From an uncultured Lachnospiraceae bacterium (GTDB lineage Bacteria > Bacillota > Clostridia > Lachnospirales > Lachnospiraceae), in the NCBI GenBank assembly GCA_946628415.1, contig CAMOWK010000004.1, forward strand, positions 1 through 64,000: DNA of 64,000 nucleotides, given 5' to 3'. The position numbers were made by a program, and so were the translations under genes. Positions 8,697 through 16,414 of the stretch are shown here, piece by piece (position 1 is the stretch's first letter; each line of letters begins with the position of its first letter). The notes under the pieces were generated by a model. That model ran no database searches. It had not been told where the DNA came from and saw only the letters and a program-made list of their open reading frames with translations.

Positions 8697-8731
8697 ATGT
8701 CCGCTTATGTTTTCAAAATGACCGTTCATGT
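8697..8731 (+). promoter_or_regulatory. Pair of LytTR-like binding sites 21 bp apart
   Basis: CCGCTTATG at 8701-8709 and CCGTTCATG at 8722-8730 are direct repeats separated by 12 bp, within the longer matches 8697-8710 and 8718-8731. Nine-bp repeats with a 12-bp gap are the classic AgrA/LytTR operator geometry. They lie upstream of an ABC operon whose third gene encodes a LytTR protein. A possible weak -10 (TAATAG) is at 8757. Confidence 0.6.
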
Positions 8732-8808
8732 CACTTCTATATGCAGATCAGCTTTTTAATAGTAATCTTAGGAACATGAAATGCATATACGAAAGGACGG
8801 ATGGGGAA

Positions 8809-9534
8809 ATGGGAAATGCAATTCTCACAAATAATCTCACGAAAAGATATGGGAATAAAACCGCAGTGGATAATGTATCATTCTCGGTTCCGGAGGGAGA
8901 GATGATTGCCCTGCTTGGGGTAAACGGAGCAGGAAAGACAACAACCATAAGGATGCTCACATGTCTATCTAAACCGACAGACGGAACAGCCCAAATACTT
9001 GGACATGATGTGATAAAAGAAGCCGATGCGGTAAAGAGGCTTGTCGGAATATCAACACAGGATACTGCAGTTGCCGACAATCTTACGGTTGCAGAAAATC
9101 TTAAATTTATGGCAGGAGTTTATCCGGATAAGGAGAATATAAAAGAAAGCGTAGAAAACACTATAAAAATCTTCGGACTTGAAGAATATAAGAATACCAA
9201 ATCAAAACATCTTTCAGGAGGATGGAAGAGAAGACTGTCTATAGCAATGGCAATAATCGGAGAACCAAAGGTACTTTTTTTGGATGAACCGACTCTGGGA
9301 CTTGATGTTCTGGCAAGAAGGGAACTTTGGAAGATAATAAAGAAGCTTAAAGAAAGCATGACGATAGTGCTTACCACCCATTATATGGAAGAGGCAGAAG
9401 CTTTGGCAGACAGAATAGCCATCATGATAGACGGACGTATAGTCCGTATTGGGACTCTCAGTGAACTGGAGAAGGAGACAGGAAAGCAGGGGCTTGAGGA
9501 AGTATTCGTAACCATAGCTGAAAATGCCGGTTAA
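8809..9534 (+). CDS. ABC-2 type transporter ATP-binding protein
   Basis: 241 residues: Walker A GVNGAGKTT, Q-loop STQDTAVADNL, signature LSGGWKRRLS, Walker B VLFLDEPTLGLD and switch His in TTHYMEEAEALAD, the drug/Na-exporter subfamily (DrrA/NatA-like). The ATG at 8809 starts the conserved fold and has GAAAGGA at 8791-8797; upstream in-frame ATGs at 8728 and 8776 have poor ribosome sites and would extend through the regulatory region. Partner of the permease at 9604. Confidence 0.9.
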   Translation: MGNAILTNNLTKRYGNKTAVDNVSFSVPEGEMIALLGVNGAGKTTTIRMLTCLSKPTDGTAQILGHDVIKEADAVKRLVGISTQDTAVADNLTVAENLKFMAGVYPDKENIKESVENTIKIFGLEEYKNTKSKHLSGGWKRRLSIAMAIIGEPKVLFLDEPTLGLDVLARRELWKIIKKLKESMTIVLTTHYMEEAEALADRIAIMIDGRIVRIGTLSELEKETGKQGLEEVFVTIAENAG

Positions 9535-9603
9535 TAAGAGCATATAAGCATTAAGCTGATTATTTAAGAATTGTCATTCATGTAAAGTACGAGGAGAATA
9601 GAT

Positions 9604-10374
9604 ATGGACAGAACAATCAACTTCGCAAAGAGAAATATACTCGAAATGTCAAGGGATGTACTAAGCTATATATTTTGCATTGCATTTCCGATAGTAATGC
9701 TGGTAATAATGTCAGTGGTGAATTCAAGCATACCCAAAGAGGCAGGTATGACGCTTTTCAGGATAGATAATCTGGCAGGAGGAATCATAATCTTTGGACT
9801 GACCTTTGTTATGCTTTTCACAGCCATAGGTGTTGCCAAGGACAGAAACGGCAGTTTCCTTATAAGGATGTTTGCAACCCCTATGAAGAGTGGAAACTTT
9901 ACAATGGGATATATACTTCCCATGCTGGCTGTAGCATTGATTCAGGCTGTTATTGCATTTGCTGCATCAATGATAATAGCACATATTACTGATACAGAAC
10001 TCAGTCCTGCAGGACTACTGTTATCAATGCTTACGCTCTTTCCTTCTGCACTGATGTTTACAGCAATAGGAATGATAGTGGGTACTCTTTTTAATGAAAA
10101 GGCAGCACCCGGAATCTGCTCCATTTTTATATCTCTTGGTTCCTTCGTGGGCGGTATCTGGTTCGATGTTGATGGAGTGGGCGGAGTTATGAGAAAGATC
10201 AGCAGATGTACTCCATTCTATTATGCAACAAAGTCGGTAAGAGCTTCCATAGATATGGATTTCAGCAAAGATAATTTTGTAATTCCCATAATAGTTGTTA
10301 CAATATCTGCAGTAATCCTGACGGCTCTTTCAAGTCTTGTATTCAGGAGAAGAATGAGAGCGGATCTGGCTTAG
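9604..10374 (+). CDS. ABC-2 type permease
   Basis: 256 residues with six predicted membrane helices. A cytoplasmic N-terminus (NFAKRNILEMSRDVLSYIFC) precedes the first helix, and the pattern of paired helices ends with RRRMRADLA. It follows the ATPase by 69 nt with AGGAG ahead of its ATG. Together they should form a small drug or lipid exporter. Substrate unknown. Confidence 0.88.
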   Translation: MDRTINFAKRNILEMSRDVLSYIFCIAFPIVMLVIMSVVNSSIPKEAGMTLFRIDNLAGGIIIFGLTFVMLFTAIGVAKDRNGSFLIRMFATPMKSGNFTMGYILPMLAVALIQAVIAFAASMIIAHITDTELSPAGLLLSMLTLFPSALMFTAIGMIVGTLFNEKAAPGICSIFISLGSFVGGIWFDVDGVGGVMRKISRCTPFYYATKSVRASIDMDFSKDNFVIPIIVVTISAVILTALSSLVFRRRMRADLA

Positions 10375-10391
10375 AATATCGGGAGATTCTA

Positions 10392-10856
10392 ATGAAGATA
10401 AAAACAGAGATAAACAGCAAATATTCCGAGATAGAACTCCATATATGTCATAATGAGATAAATGATGAAGTGAAAAATATATCATCCGAACTTCATATGA
10501 TGTATGACAAAAGTTTTATCGGAACGGATGAACGGGGCAACAGGCTTGTTTTAAGGCCGGGAGAAATAGTGGCATTTTATTCGGAGGGGCAGAGAGTGAT
10601 AGCCCTGGGTGAAAAAGAAAGATACATTATATCGAGTAAGCTCTATGAACTTGAAGAGGAACTTATAAAAACGTATTTCATGAGGATATCAAAGTCAGAG
10701 ATAGTGAATATAAGAAAAATCAGAAGTCTTGATATGAGCATATCCGGAACGATCAGAATTATTATGAAAAATGGCCATGAGACCTATGTGTCAAGAAGAA
10801 ATGTATCGAAACTAAAGGAACGGCTTAAGGCGGAAAGGATGGCGCTAAAGGCATGA
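10392..10856 (+). CDS. LytTR-family DNA-binding regulator
   Basis: 154 residues. The C-terminal about 100 residues are a LytTR domain: YIISSKLYELEEEL, FMRISKSEIVNIRKI and the end NGHETYVSRRNVSKLKERL. There is no receiver domain, so it is a one-component type whose activity is usually controlled by a membrane partner. It overlaps the DUF3021 gene by 4 nt. The paired sites at 8701 and 8722 are its expected target, giving feedback on its own operon. Confidence 0.9.
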   Translation: MKIKTEINSKYSEIELHICHNEINDEVKNISSELHMMYDKSFIGTDERGNRLVLRPGEIVAFYSEGQRVIALGEKERYIISSKLYELEEELIKTYFMRISKSEIVNIRKIRSLDMSISGTIRIIMKNGHETYVSRRNVSKLKERLKAERMALKA

Positions 10857-11320
10857 AAGAAATATTAAAAAGAGGAATGATGAGCTTTACAATCTCTGCA
10901 TTCTGCGGACTCATTGTTAATCTTCTTATAGATGTGATAGTAAATATAAATGGTTTAAAGGGCTTTGTGTCAATGTCAGATCATTATGTGAAGCTTTTTC
11001 CTACCGAGGCTATGGCTGCATATGTAAATATACTGGTATATGGTACGATAGGTTTGGTTTTTGCAGTAATGACCTTTATATATGATGTGGAGAGACTCGG
11101 CTTCCTGTTCCAGAGTATCATATACTTTATCGTTACAGGCGGCTTCTCTGTAGCTGTAACGGTATTTCTGTGGCAGCTGCATCACTATCCGGGTGCATTT
11201 ATCGGAACTCTCACAGGATATGCGGTTTCACATGTAATTATTATTGCTGTGGAATACAGAACACTCCGTAAAGATGTAAAGGAAATAAATGAGATTTATT
11301 CCGGGTTCTATCTTTTATAA
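10853..11320 (+). CDS. DUF3021 membrane protein, likely LytTR partner
   Basis: 155 residues with four membrane helices. The layout (MKEILKRGMMSFTISAFCG, then VNILVYGTIGLVFAVMTFI) fits DUF3021 proteins, which are almost always encoded next to LytTR regulators. Its ATGA start overlaps the regulator's stop, indicating coupled translation. Related pairs act as membrane-anchored inhibitor or sensor of the regulator; that role is inferred here. Confidence 0.85.
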   Translation: MKEILKRGMMSFTISAFCGLIVNLLIDVIVNINGLKGFVSMSDHYVKLFPTEAMAAYVNILVYGTIGLVFAVMTFIYDVERLGFLFQSIIYFIVTGGFSVAVTVFLWQLHHYPGAFIGTLTGYAVSHVIIIAVEYRTLRKDVKEINEIYSGFYLL

Positions 11321-11343
11321 AGTGTTTTCCAAAAGTCTATACC

Positions 11344-11435
11344 TTATCGAACGGCATTTGATGGCCGTTCGATAACCCTACGGGTAGCTCCTTCGGAGCT
11401 AGGTCAGTACGGTATCCGAACACTTGATGTGTTCG
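11344..11435. repeat. Three successive hairpins between convergent operons
   Basis: TTATCGAACGGC (11344-11355) pairs perfectly with 11364-11375. TAGCTCC (11385-11391) pairs with GGAGCTA (11395-11401). CGAACAC (11417-11423) pairs with GTGTTCG (11429-11435). The first and third share sequence around a TTGAT loop. No T-tract follows, so they are poor simple terminators. They could be a structured intergenic repeat, a processed 3' end or a small RNA. The rest of 11321-11527 shows no gene. Confidence 0.6.
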
Positions 11436-11527
11436 AATAGAGATAGCCCTCGGATGCCAGATACATATTCTGATACATAAGATTTAAATCATCCTCATAA
11501 TAAGTCTTAAGAGCAAAGTTACTCATA

Positions 11528-12316
11528 TCAGGATTCTATGTCTTTTTTAGAGTATTTAAGGTAGCCTGTGATAATGCATACTACCATAATTATCATTCCG
11601 GGCAGCAGGTAGTCGGTGTTTATCTCTTTGGTATTGATTATATCTGAACCTTCGGTATATCCAAAAGGCGTTATATATTTTAGAAAACGGGCGTCATCGG
11701 ATATGTTTGCTATGATATTTAAGAGATACATAAGACCTGCAATCCCGATACCGATTCCTATTCCTGATTTTCTGATGAATGCCGAGATTCCGAAACAGAT
11801 TCCGGATATTTCAAACTGCATTAAAAGGTATGCCGAATGGAAAAGCAGCAGCTCTTCCCAGAACATTTCTTCATCGATCATAATTATAGAACATATGGAA
11901 CACATAAGCACTACAAGATTCAAAATGATTACAGAACTAAATGTACTTGCCAGCTTTTCTGTTATCACTCTTATCCTTGAAACCGGATGGGTCAGCAGAA
12001 ACTCAGCCGTCCTTTCCTTTTCTTCCTTCATGAGTGCGCTTATTCCTGTAATGGCAGCAAAAAATGCACCGCCTATCCCCAGCATATTGCCGCCTTCAAC
12101 GGCATAAAAACCTATAAGTGTTCCGAAGTTGAGCTGATCCATTCCGAAGGCTTCGGTAAAGTTTCCCATAGATGAGAACATGTCATTAATTCCTGTCATC
12201 TGTGACTTCATATCAGGATACATCAGTACACAAGCTGCCACCAGAAGACCTATAGACAGACTCCAGATGATAATGGACAGTTTTTGTGATTTTATTTCTT
12301 GTTTAAATATAGTCAT
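11528..12316 (-). CDS. ABC-2 family permease
   Basis: 262 residues, six membrane helices, with a cytoplasmic start (MTIFKQEIKSQKLSIIIWS) and the FLLTHPVSRIRVITEKLAS segment typical of ABC-2 permeases in Firmicutes. It lies 12 nt downstream of its ATPase on the minus strand. A GAGG ribosome site precedes the ATG. Likely exporter; substrate unknown. Convergent with the LytTR-linked exporter operon. Confidence 0.87.
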   Translation of the reverse strand: MTIFKQEIKSQKLSIIIWSLSIGLLVAACVLMYPDMKSQMTGINDMFSSMGNFTEAFGMDQLNFGTLIGFYAVEGGNMLGIGGAFFAAITGISALMKEEKERTAEFLLTHPVSRIRVITEKLASTFSSVIILNLVVLMCSICSIIMIDEEMFWEELLLFHSAYLLMQFEISGICFGISAFIRKSGIGIGIGIAGLMYLLNIIANISDDARFLKYITPFGYTEGSDIINTKEINTDYLLPGMIIMVVCIITGYLKYSKKDIES

Positions 12317-12328
12317 TTGAAACCTCGC

Positions 12329-13207
12329 TTATTCATAGTAGTTTATAAATATCTCTTCCAGACTTGGTTCAGTTATGGTCATATCCACAGGCTTTACTCT
12401 TTGCAGAATATCAAGAAGGTCCGGCATACTGCCGTTATACAGGAAGTGAACAGAGTCATCAGCTTCTTCTGTTTTTAAATCGGATATATTCTTTGATATA
12501 ACTTCGGAGAAATCTTTGGAACATCCTTTTAGGGATACCCTTTTTACGCCAGTCTCTTCTATCTTGTCTACACTGTCTGTCATTATTATTTTTCCATTCT
12601 TAATAAAAGCTGCAGTACGGCAATAGTTTTGAACTTCGGATAAAATGTGAGAGGAGAAAAAGATGGTTGAGCCGTTTTTGTTTTCCTCTGTTAAAATGCT
12701 GAAAAACTCGCGCTGCATTAATGGATCCAGACCGGAGGTAGGTTCGTCAAGTATAAGTAATCGCGGACTATGCTGTACAGCGGTTACAATACCAACCTTC
12801 TTTCTGTTCCCAAGTGAGAGTTCATCTACCTTTTTGTTTATATCCAGTCCGAGTCTTTCGCAAAGTTCCCGTGATTTATCCTGACATTTAGCCTTCCTTA
12901 AATCAGCGGAGTATCTGATAACGTCCTTCACCTTCATGCCGTTATAGAAATTAATTTCAGAAGGAAGATAACCGACATTTTTAAGAATCTTGTTTCTGTC
13001 GGATGTAATGTCATATCCCAGAACTGTGGCACTTCCGGCGGTTGGACTTATGAGCCCAAGAAGTGTTCTTATTGTGGTGGACTTACCCGCACCGTTCGGA
13101 CCGATAAAGCCGAAGAAGTCACCATCTTTCACCGACAGATTCAGATTATTTATGCCTCGGTTTTTTCCGTAGACTTTGGTAAGGTTACTGGTTTCGATAA
13201 TATTCAT
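12329..13207 (-). CDS. ABC transporter ATP-binding protein
   Basis: 292 residues: Walker A GPNGAGKST, signature reading LSLGNRKKVG instead of LSGGQ, Walker B LLILDEPTSGLD, H-loop SSHILSEVQ, then about 80 C-terminal residues of the kind found in ABC-2 ATPases. The signature variant LSLGN is seen in this subfamily and does not imply loss of function. First gene of the two-gene minus-strand operon. Confidence 0.9.
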   Translation of the reverse strand: MNIIETSNLTKVYGKNRGINNLNLSVKDGDFFGFIGPNGAGKSTTIRTLLGLISPTAGSATVLGYDITSDRNKILKNVGYLPSEINFYNGMKVKDVIRYSADLRKAKCQDKSRELCERLGLDINKKVDELSLGNRKKVGIVTAVQHSPRLLILDEPTSGLDPLMQREFFSILTEENKNGSTIFFSSHILSEVQNYCRTAAFIKNGKIIMTDSVDKIEETGVKRVSLKGCSKDFSEVISKNISDLKTEEADDSVHFLYNGSMPDLLDILQRVKPVDMTITEPSLEEIFINYYE

Positions 13208-13473
13208 TTCTCATTTACCTCATTGATTTGCCGACTGCATTATTTAAACTATGGAAAATGTAATACTGCGTATGCCATTTACTGACCGTTGTGCACAGTG
13301 GTTAATTATGATTATATTCCGTTGACCGTTTTTGAAAAGACCCAATTTTCTATAAAGATGTAGTGTTTTTTTGAATGATTGGCTGTATACTGTCTTCGGA
13401 GAAGCTGAAAACGACAAGTTTCCGATACGTAAGTAAAGCGGAAAGATAAAAGAATCGGGAAAGATATAGATAT
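13208..13473. other. Divergent intergenic region with repeated TGACCGTT
   Basis: 266 bases between the minus-strand exporter and the radical SAM gene. TGACCGTT occurs at 13283-13290 and 13323-13330, and the same octamer is inside the LytTR-like site at 8719-8726. A palindrome TGTGCACA lies at 13290. The two copies are 40 bp apart, not the 21 bp expected for a LytTR pair. I found no convincing promoter on either strand. Confidence 0.35.
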
Positions 13474-14376
13474 ATGCACAGAACTGTAAACGAATACTTA
13501 AAAGCCAAATACGGACAGAAGATATATAAGATAGCTATTAATGGCGGCTTTACATGCCCCAATCGGGATGGAACTCTTGACAGCAGGGGATGTATCTTCT
13601 GTTCAGCCGGCGGTTCCGGGGATTTTGCTGAGGACAGAAGGCTCTCCGTTACGGAGCAGATAGAACTTGGGAAAAAAAGGGTTGAGTCAAAAATGCCCAA
13701 GGAAAAGTCTGTAAGCAATAAATACATAGCATATTTTCAGGCTTTCACCAATACCTATGCGCCGGTAGAGAAATTAAGGGCTCTTTACACGGAAGCCGTT
13801 CAGCATCCCGATATAGTTTCTGTTTCAATTGGAACAAGACCGGACTGTCTGCCGGTAGACGTACTTGATCTTCTGGAAGAACTGAACCGGATAAAACCGA
13901 TCTGGGTCGAACTTGGTCTTCAGACTATTCATGAAAGGACGGCCCAATACATAAGACGCGGGTATCCTCTATCGGTTTACAATATGGCAGTTAAAGAACT
14001 GAAGCGAAGAAATATAGATGTAATAACTCACGTTATACTTGGACTTCCGGGGGAATCAAGAGATGACATGCTGGAAACTGTAAGGTATGTTGGAAACAGC
14101 GGCGTAGAGGGAATAAAACTCCAGCTGCTTCATGTTCTTAAGGGAACTGATCTGGAGCTGGACTATAAAAATAATCTTTTTGAATGTATGACAATGGAAG
14201 AATACATCAGTTTGATAAAAGAATGTCTGGAGGTACTTCCGGAGGATATAATCATACACAGAATGACAGGTGACGGCCCTAAAAAGATACTTATTGCACC
14301 GGAGTGGAGCGCCGATAAAAAAAGAGTATTAAACAAAATAATGAATTTACTTGTACTTTTATTATGTTTTGTATAA
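13474..14376 (+). CDS. TIGR01212-family radical SAM protein (YhcC-like)
   Basis: 300 residues. The cluster-binding motif is in FTCPNRDGT followed by GCIFCSAGGSGDF, the spacing peculiar to this family, whose three cysteines hold a [4Fe-4S] cluster for radical S-adenosylmethionine chemistry. IGTRPDCLP and ELGLQTIHE also match. The cellular role of YhcC-like proteins is not established. The last ten residues (NLLVLLLCFV) are hydrophobic and unlike the usual charged end; they are read from AT-rich DNA just before the next gene, suggesting the native C-terminus was lost. Confidence 0.88.
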   Translation: MHRTVNEYLKAKYGQKIYKIAINGGFTCPNRDGTLDSRGCIFCSAGGSGDFAEDRRLSVTEQIELGKKRVESKMPKEKSVSNKYIAYFQAFTNTYAPVEKLRALYTEAVQHPDIVSVSIGTRPDCLPVDVLDLLEELNRIKPIWVELGLQTIHERTAQYIRRGYPLSVYNMAVKELKRRNIDVITHVILGLPGESRDDMLETVRYVGNSGVEGIKLQLLHVLKGTDLELDYKNNLFECMTMEEYISLIKECLEVLPEDIIIHRMTGDGPKKILIAPEWSADKKRVLNKIMNLLVLLLCFV

Positions 14377-14431
14377 TAATATTCAATGGATTATTTACTT
14401 ATATTTCACTAGTTAAGATGGGGAGGACAAA

Positions 14432-16414
14432 ATGAATCGAAAACTATTCAAAGCTTTATCCGTTTTAATCGCACTGCTGATGATCGTTACAATGATTAAT
14501 ATTCCATCTTTTGAATCAAGGGCAGCTGCAAAAAAACTCGTTGCATTTACTTTTGATGATGGACCGTACAGTTATACAGGCGGGCTCCTTGACGGACTGA
14601 AGAAGAGAAATGCAAAGGCTACCTTCTTTATGGTAGGGCAGAGCGGTGCATGTGGTACAAAAAACCACCAGAGCCTTATTAAAAGAATGGTAGATGAAGG
14701 GCATCAGATTGCAAATCATACATGGAGTCACCATACTCCATTCAGCGGACTTTCGGGAAGTGAAATGAAGCATGAAGTAGACAGCGTGTATCCATATCTG
14801 AAACAGGCTATGGGCGGTGATTTTCAGCAGCTTGTACGTACACCGGGAGGAGATATGTCATCCGGTATTACAGCTAACATTAATGCTCCTATGATAAGAT
14901 TCGACTTTAATCCTATGGATTATGTGTACAGAAATACCGAGAAAACTTATCAGGCTATAATTTCAGGTGTAAAGGACGGAAGCATAGTCTGTGTTCATGA
15001 CAGAATAAGCGCATCCTGTGATGCGGCACTTAAGGCTATTGACTATCTTCAGGCAAGAGGATATGAGTGCGTAACCGTATCTGAGCTTTTCAGAAGAAGA
15101 GGTATCACACTGAACAACCATAGTACTTATAATTCTGCCTATAATAAGGGCATAAACCTTCCGGCTTACGTAAAGCCCAAGCTTCAGGGCATAGTATCAA
15201 GATATGGCGAATATATGGTAATTGCATCAACGACGGATAAAGGCGTGACCTTAAGATATACAACAAACGGTTCCATTCCTAATTTGTCGAGTCCTAAATA
15301 CACGGGGCCTATAAGTATCTCCGGAAAGATGAGAATAAGGGTAGCCGGTTTCGATAAATTCGGAACAAGAACGGAAATTGCCGACAGTACTTATGATGCA
15401 CAGGCAACATCGGCTGTATTTAATGCAGATTATTATTCGGGAAGATATACGGATCTAAACAAGGCTTTTGGGAAAAATGCGGAAAAGCTTTACAATCATT
15501 TTATAGCATACGGAATTAGAGAAGGACGCGTTGCAAGCAGCGTATTTGATGTGTCATATTACAGGGATAAGAATGCCGATTTAAAGAAGGCATTTGGAAA
15601 TGATAATATGAAATATGTTGAGCATTTCGGCAAATATGGTATGAAAGAAGGCAGAATCGCATCTGCATCATTTGATGTTAATTCATACAAAAACAAGTAT
15701 CAGGATCTTAGACTGGCATTTGGGAACGATCTTACGAAATACTATGAGCATTATAACCGGTATGGTGTATATGAAGGAAGAACCGCAAAAGGGACAGGCA
15801 CGGTTCAGAATGCTGTGACAAAGCTTGGCGGCGTTGATTATAAACTTGTATATGATTACTATTATTATGTAAACCGATATCCGGATATTAAGAGGGCTTT
15901 CGGAAATGACGATATAGCCACTCTACGTCACTTTGTTAATTACGGAATGAAGGAAGGACGCCAGGCTAAGGCATCATTTGATGTTAATTCATACAGAAAT
16001 GCATATCCGGATCTTAGGGCGGCGTTTGGAAAAGATCTGAAAAAGTATTACATTCACTACATCAGTTATGGCAGTAAAGAAGGCAGGAAGGCTTACGGCT
16101 GCAATACGCTGGTTGGCGGAATCACTAAAATGAATGGTGTTGATTACAGCGCTGTTTATAACTTCAATTATTACATAAACCGTTATCCGGACATTAAAAA
16201 GGCTTTTGGAAATGATGATGAGGCTGTCCTGAGGCACTTCATTAATTATGGTATGAAAGAAGGACGCCAGGCATCTGCCGGATTTAACCTAGAGTTTTAT
16301 AAGAATAGATATCAGGATCTTAGGCGCGCTTTTGGAAATGACAACTCAAAGTATTATATTCATTTTATGAACTATGGAAAGAGAGAAGGAAGAGTTGCAG
16401 TCCCGGGAAAGTAA
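14432..16414 (+). CDS. Secreted polysaccharide deacetylase with seven tandem surface repeats
   Basis: 660 residues. Signal peptide 1-32. The NodB domain (35-225) carries TFDDGP (Asp42/43), NHTWSH (His96 and His100 as metal ligands), RTPGGD and VCVHDR, so it should be an active metal-dependent deacetylase of peptidoglycan or chitin-like polymers. Residues about 250-325 resemble a chitobiase C-terminal beta domain (RYTTNGSIP). From about 330 to the end are seven copies of a 42-58-residue unit ending in AFGND, then H, then YG-EGR. Such repeats in Lachnospiraceae surface proteins probably bind wall polymers. GGGGAGG ribosome site. Confidence 0.9.
   Translation: MNRKLFKALSVLIALLMIVTMINIPSFESRAAAKKLVAFTFDDGPYSYTGGLLDGLKKRNAKATFFMVGQSGACGTKNHQSLIKRMVDEGHQIANHTWSHHTPFSGLSGSEMKHEVDSVYPYLKQAMGGDFQQLVRTPGGDMSSGITANINAPMIRFDFNPMDYVYRNTEKTYQAIISGVKDGSIVCVHDRISASCDAALKAIDYLQARGYECVTVSELFRRRGITLNNHSTYNSAYNKGINLPAYVKPKLQGIVSRYGEYMVIASTTDKGVTLRYTTNGSIPNLSSPKYTGPISISGKMRIRVAGFDKFGTRTEIADSTYDAQATSAVFNADYYSGRYTDLNKAFGKNAEKLYNHFIAYGIREGRVASSVFDVSYYRDKNADLKKAFGNDNMKYVEHFGKYGMKEGRIASASFDVNSYKNKYQDLRLAFGNDLTKYYEHYNRYGVYEGRTAKGTGTVQNAVTKLGGVDYKLVYDYYYYVNRYPDIKRAFGNDDIATLRHFVNYGMKEGRQAKASFDVNSYRNAYPDLRAAFGKDLKKYYIHYISYGSKEGRKAYGCNTLVGGITKMNGVDYSAVYNFNYYINRYPDIKKAFGNDDEAVLRHFINYGMKEGRQASAGFNLEFYKNRYQDLRRAFGNDNSKYYIHFMNYGKREGRVAVPGK

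Noticed and set aside
8728..8808. Longer N-terminus of the ABC ATPase from the ATG at 8728
   Set aside because: That ATG lies inside the LytTR-like site and lacks a ribosome site; the conserved fold starts at 8809.
11340..11440. Possible tRNA because of GTTCGAAT and stacked hairpins
   Set aside because: No acceptor stem or anticodon arm can be drawn; the GTTCGAAT is part of a simple hairpin.
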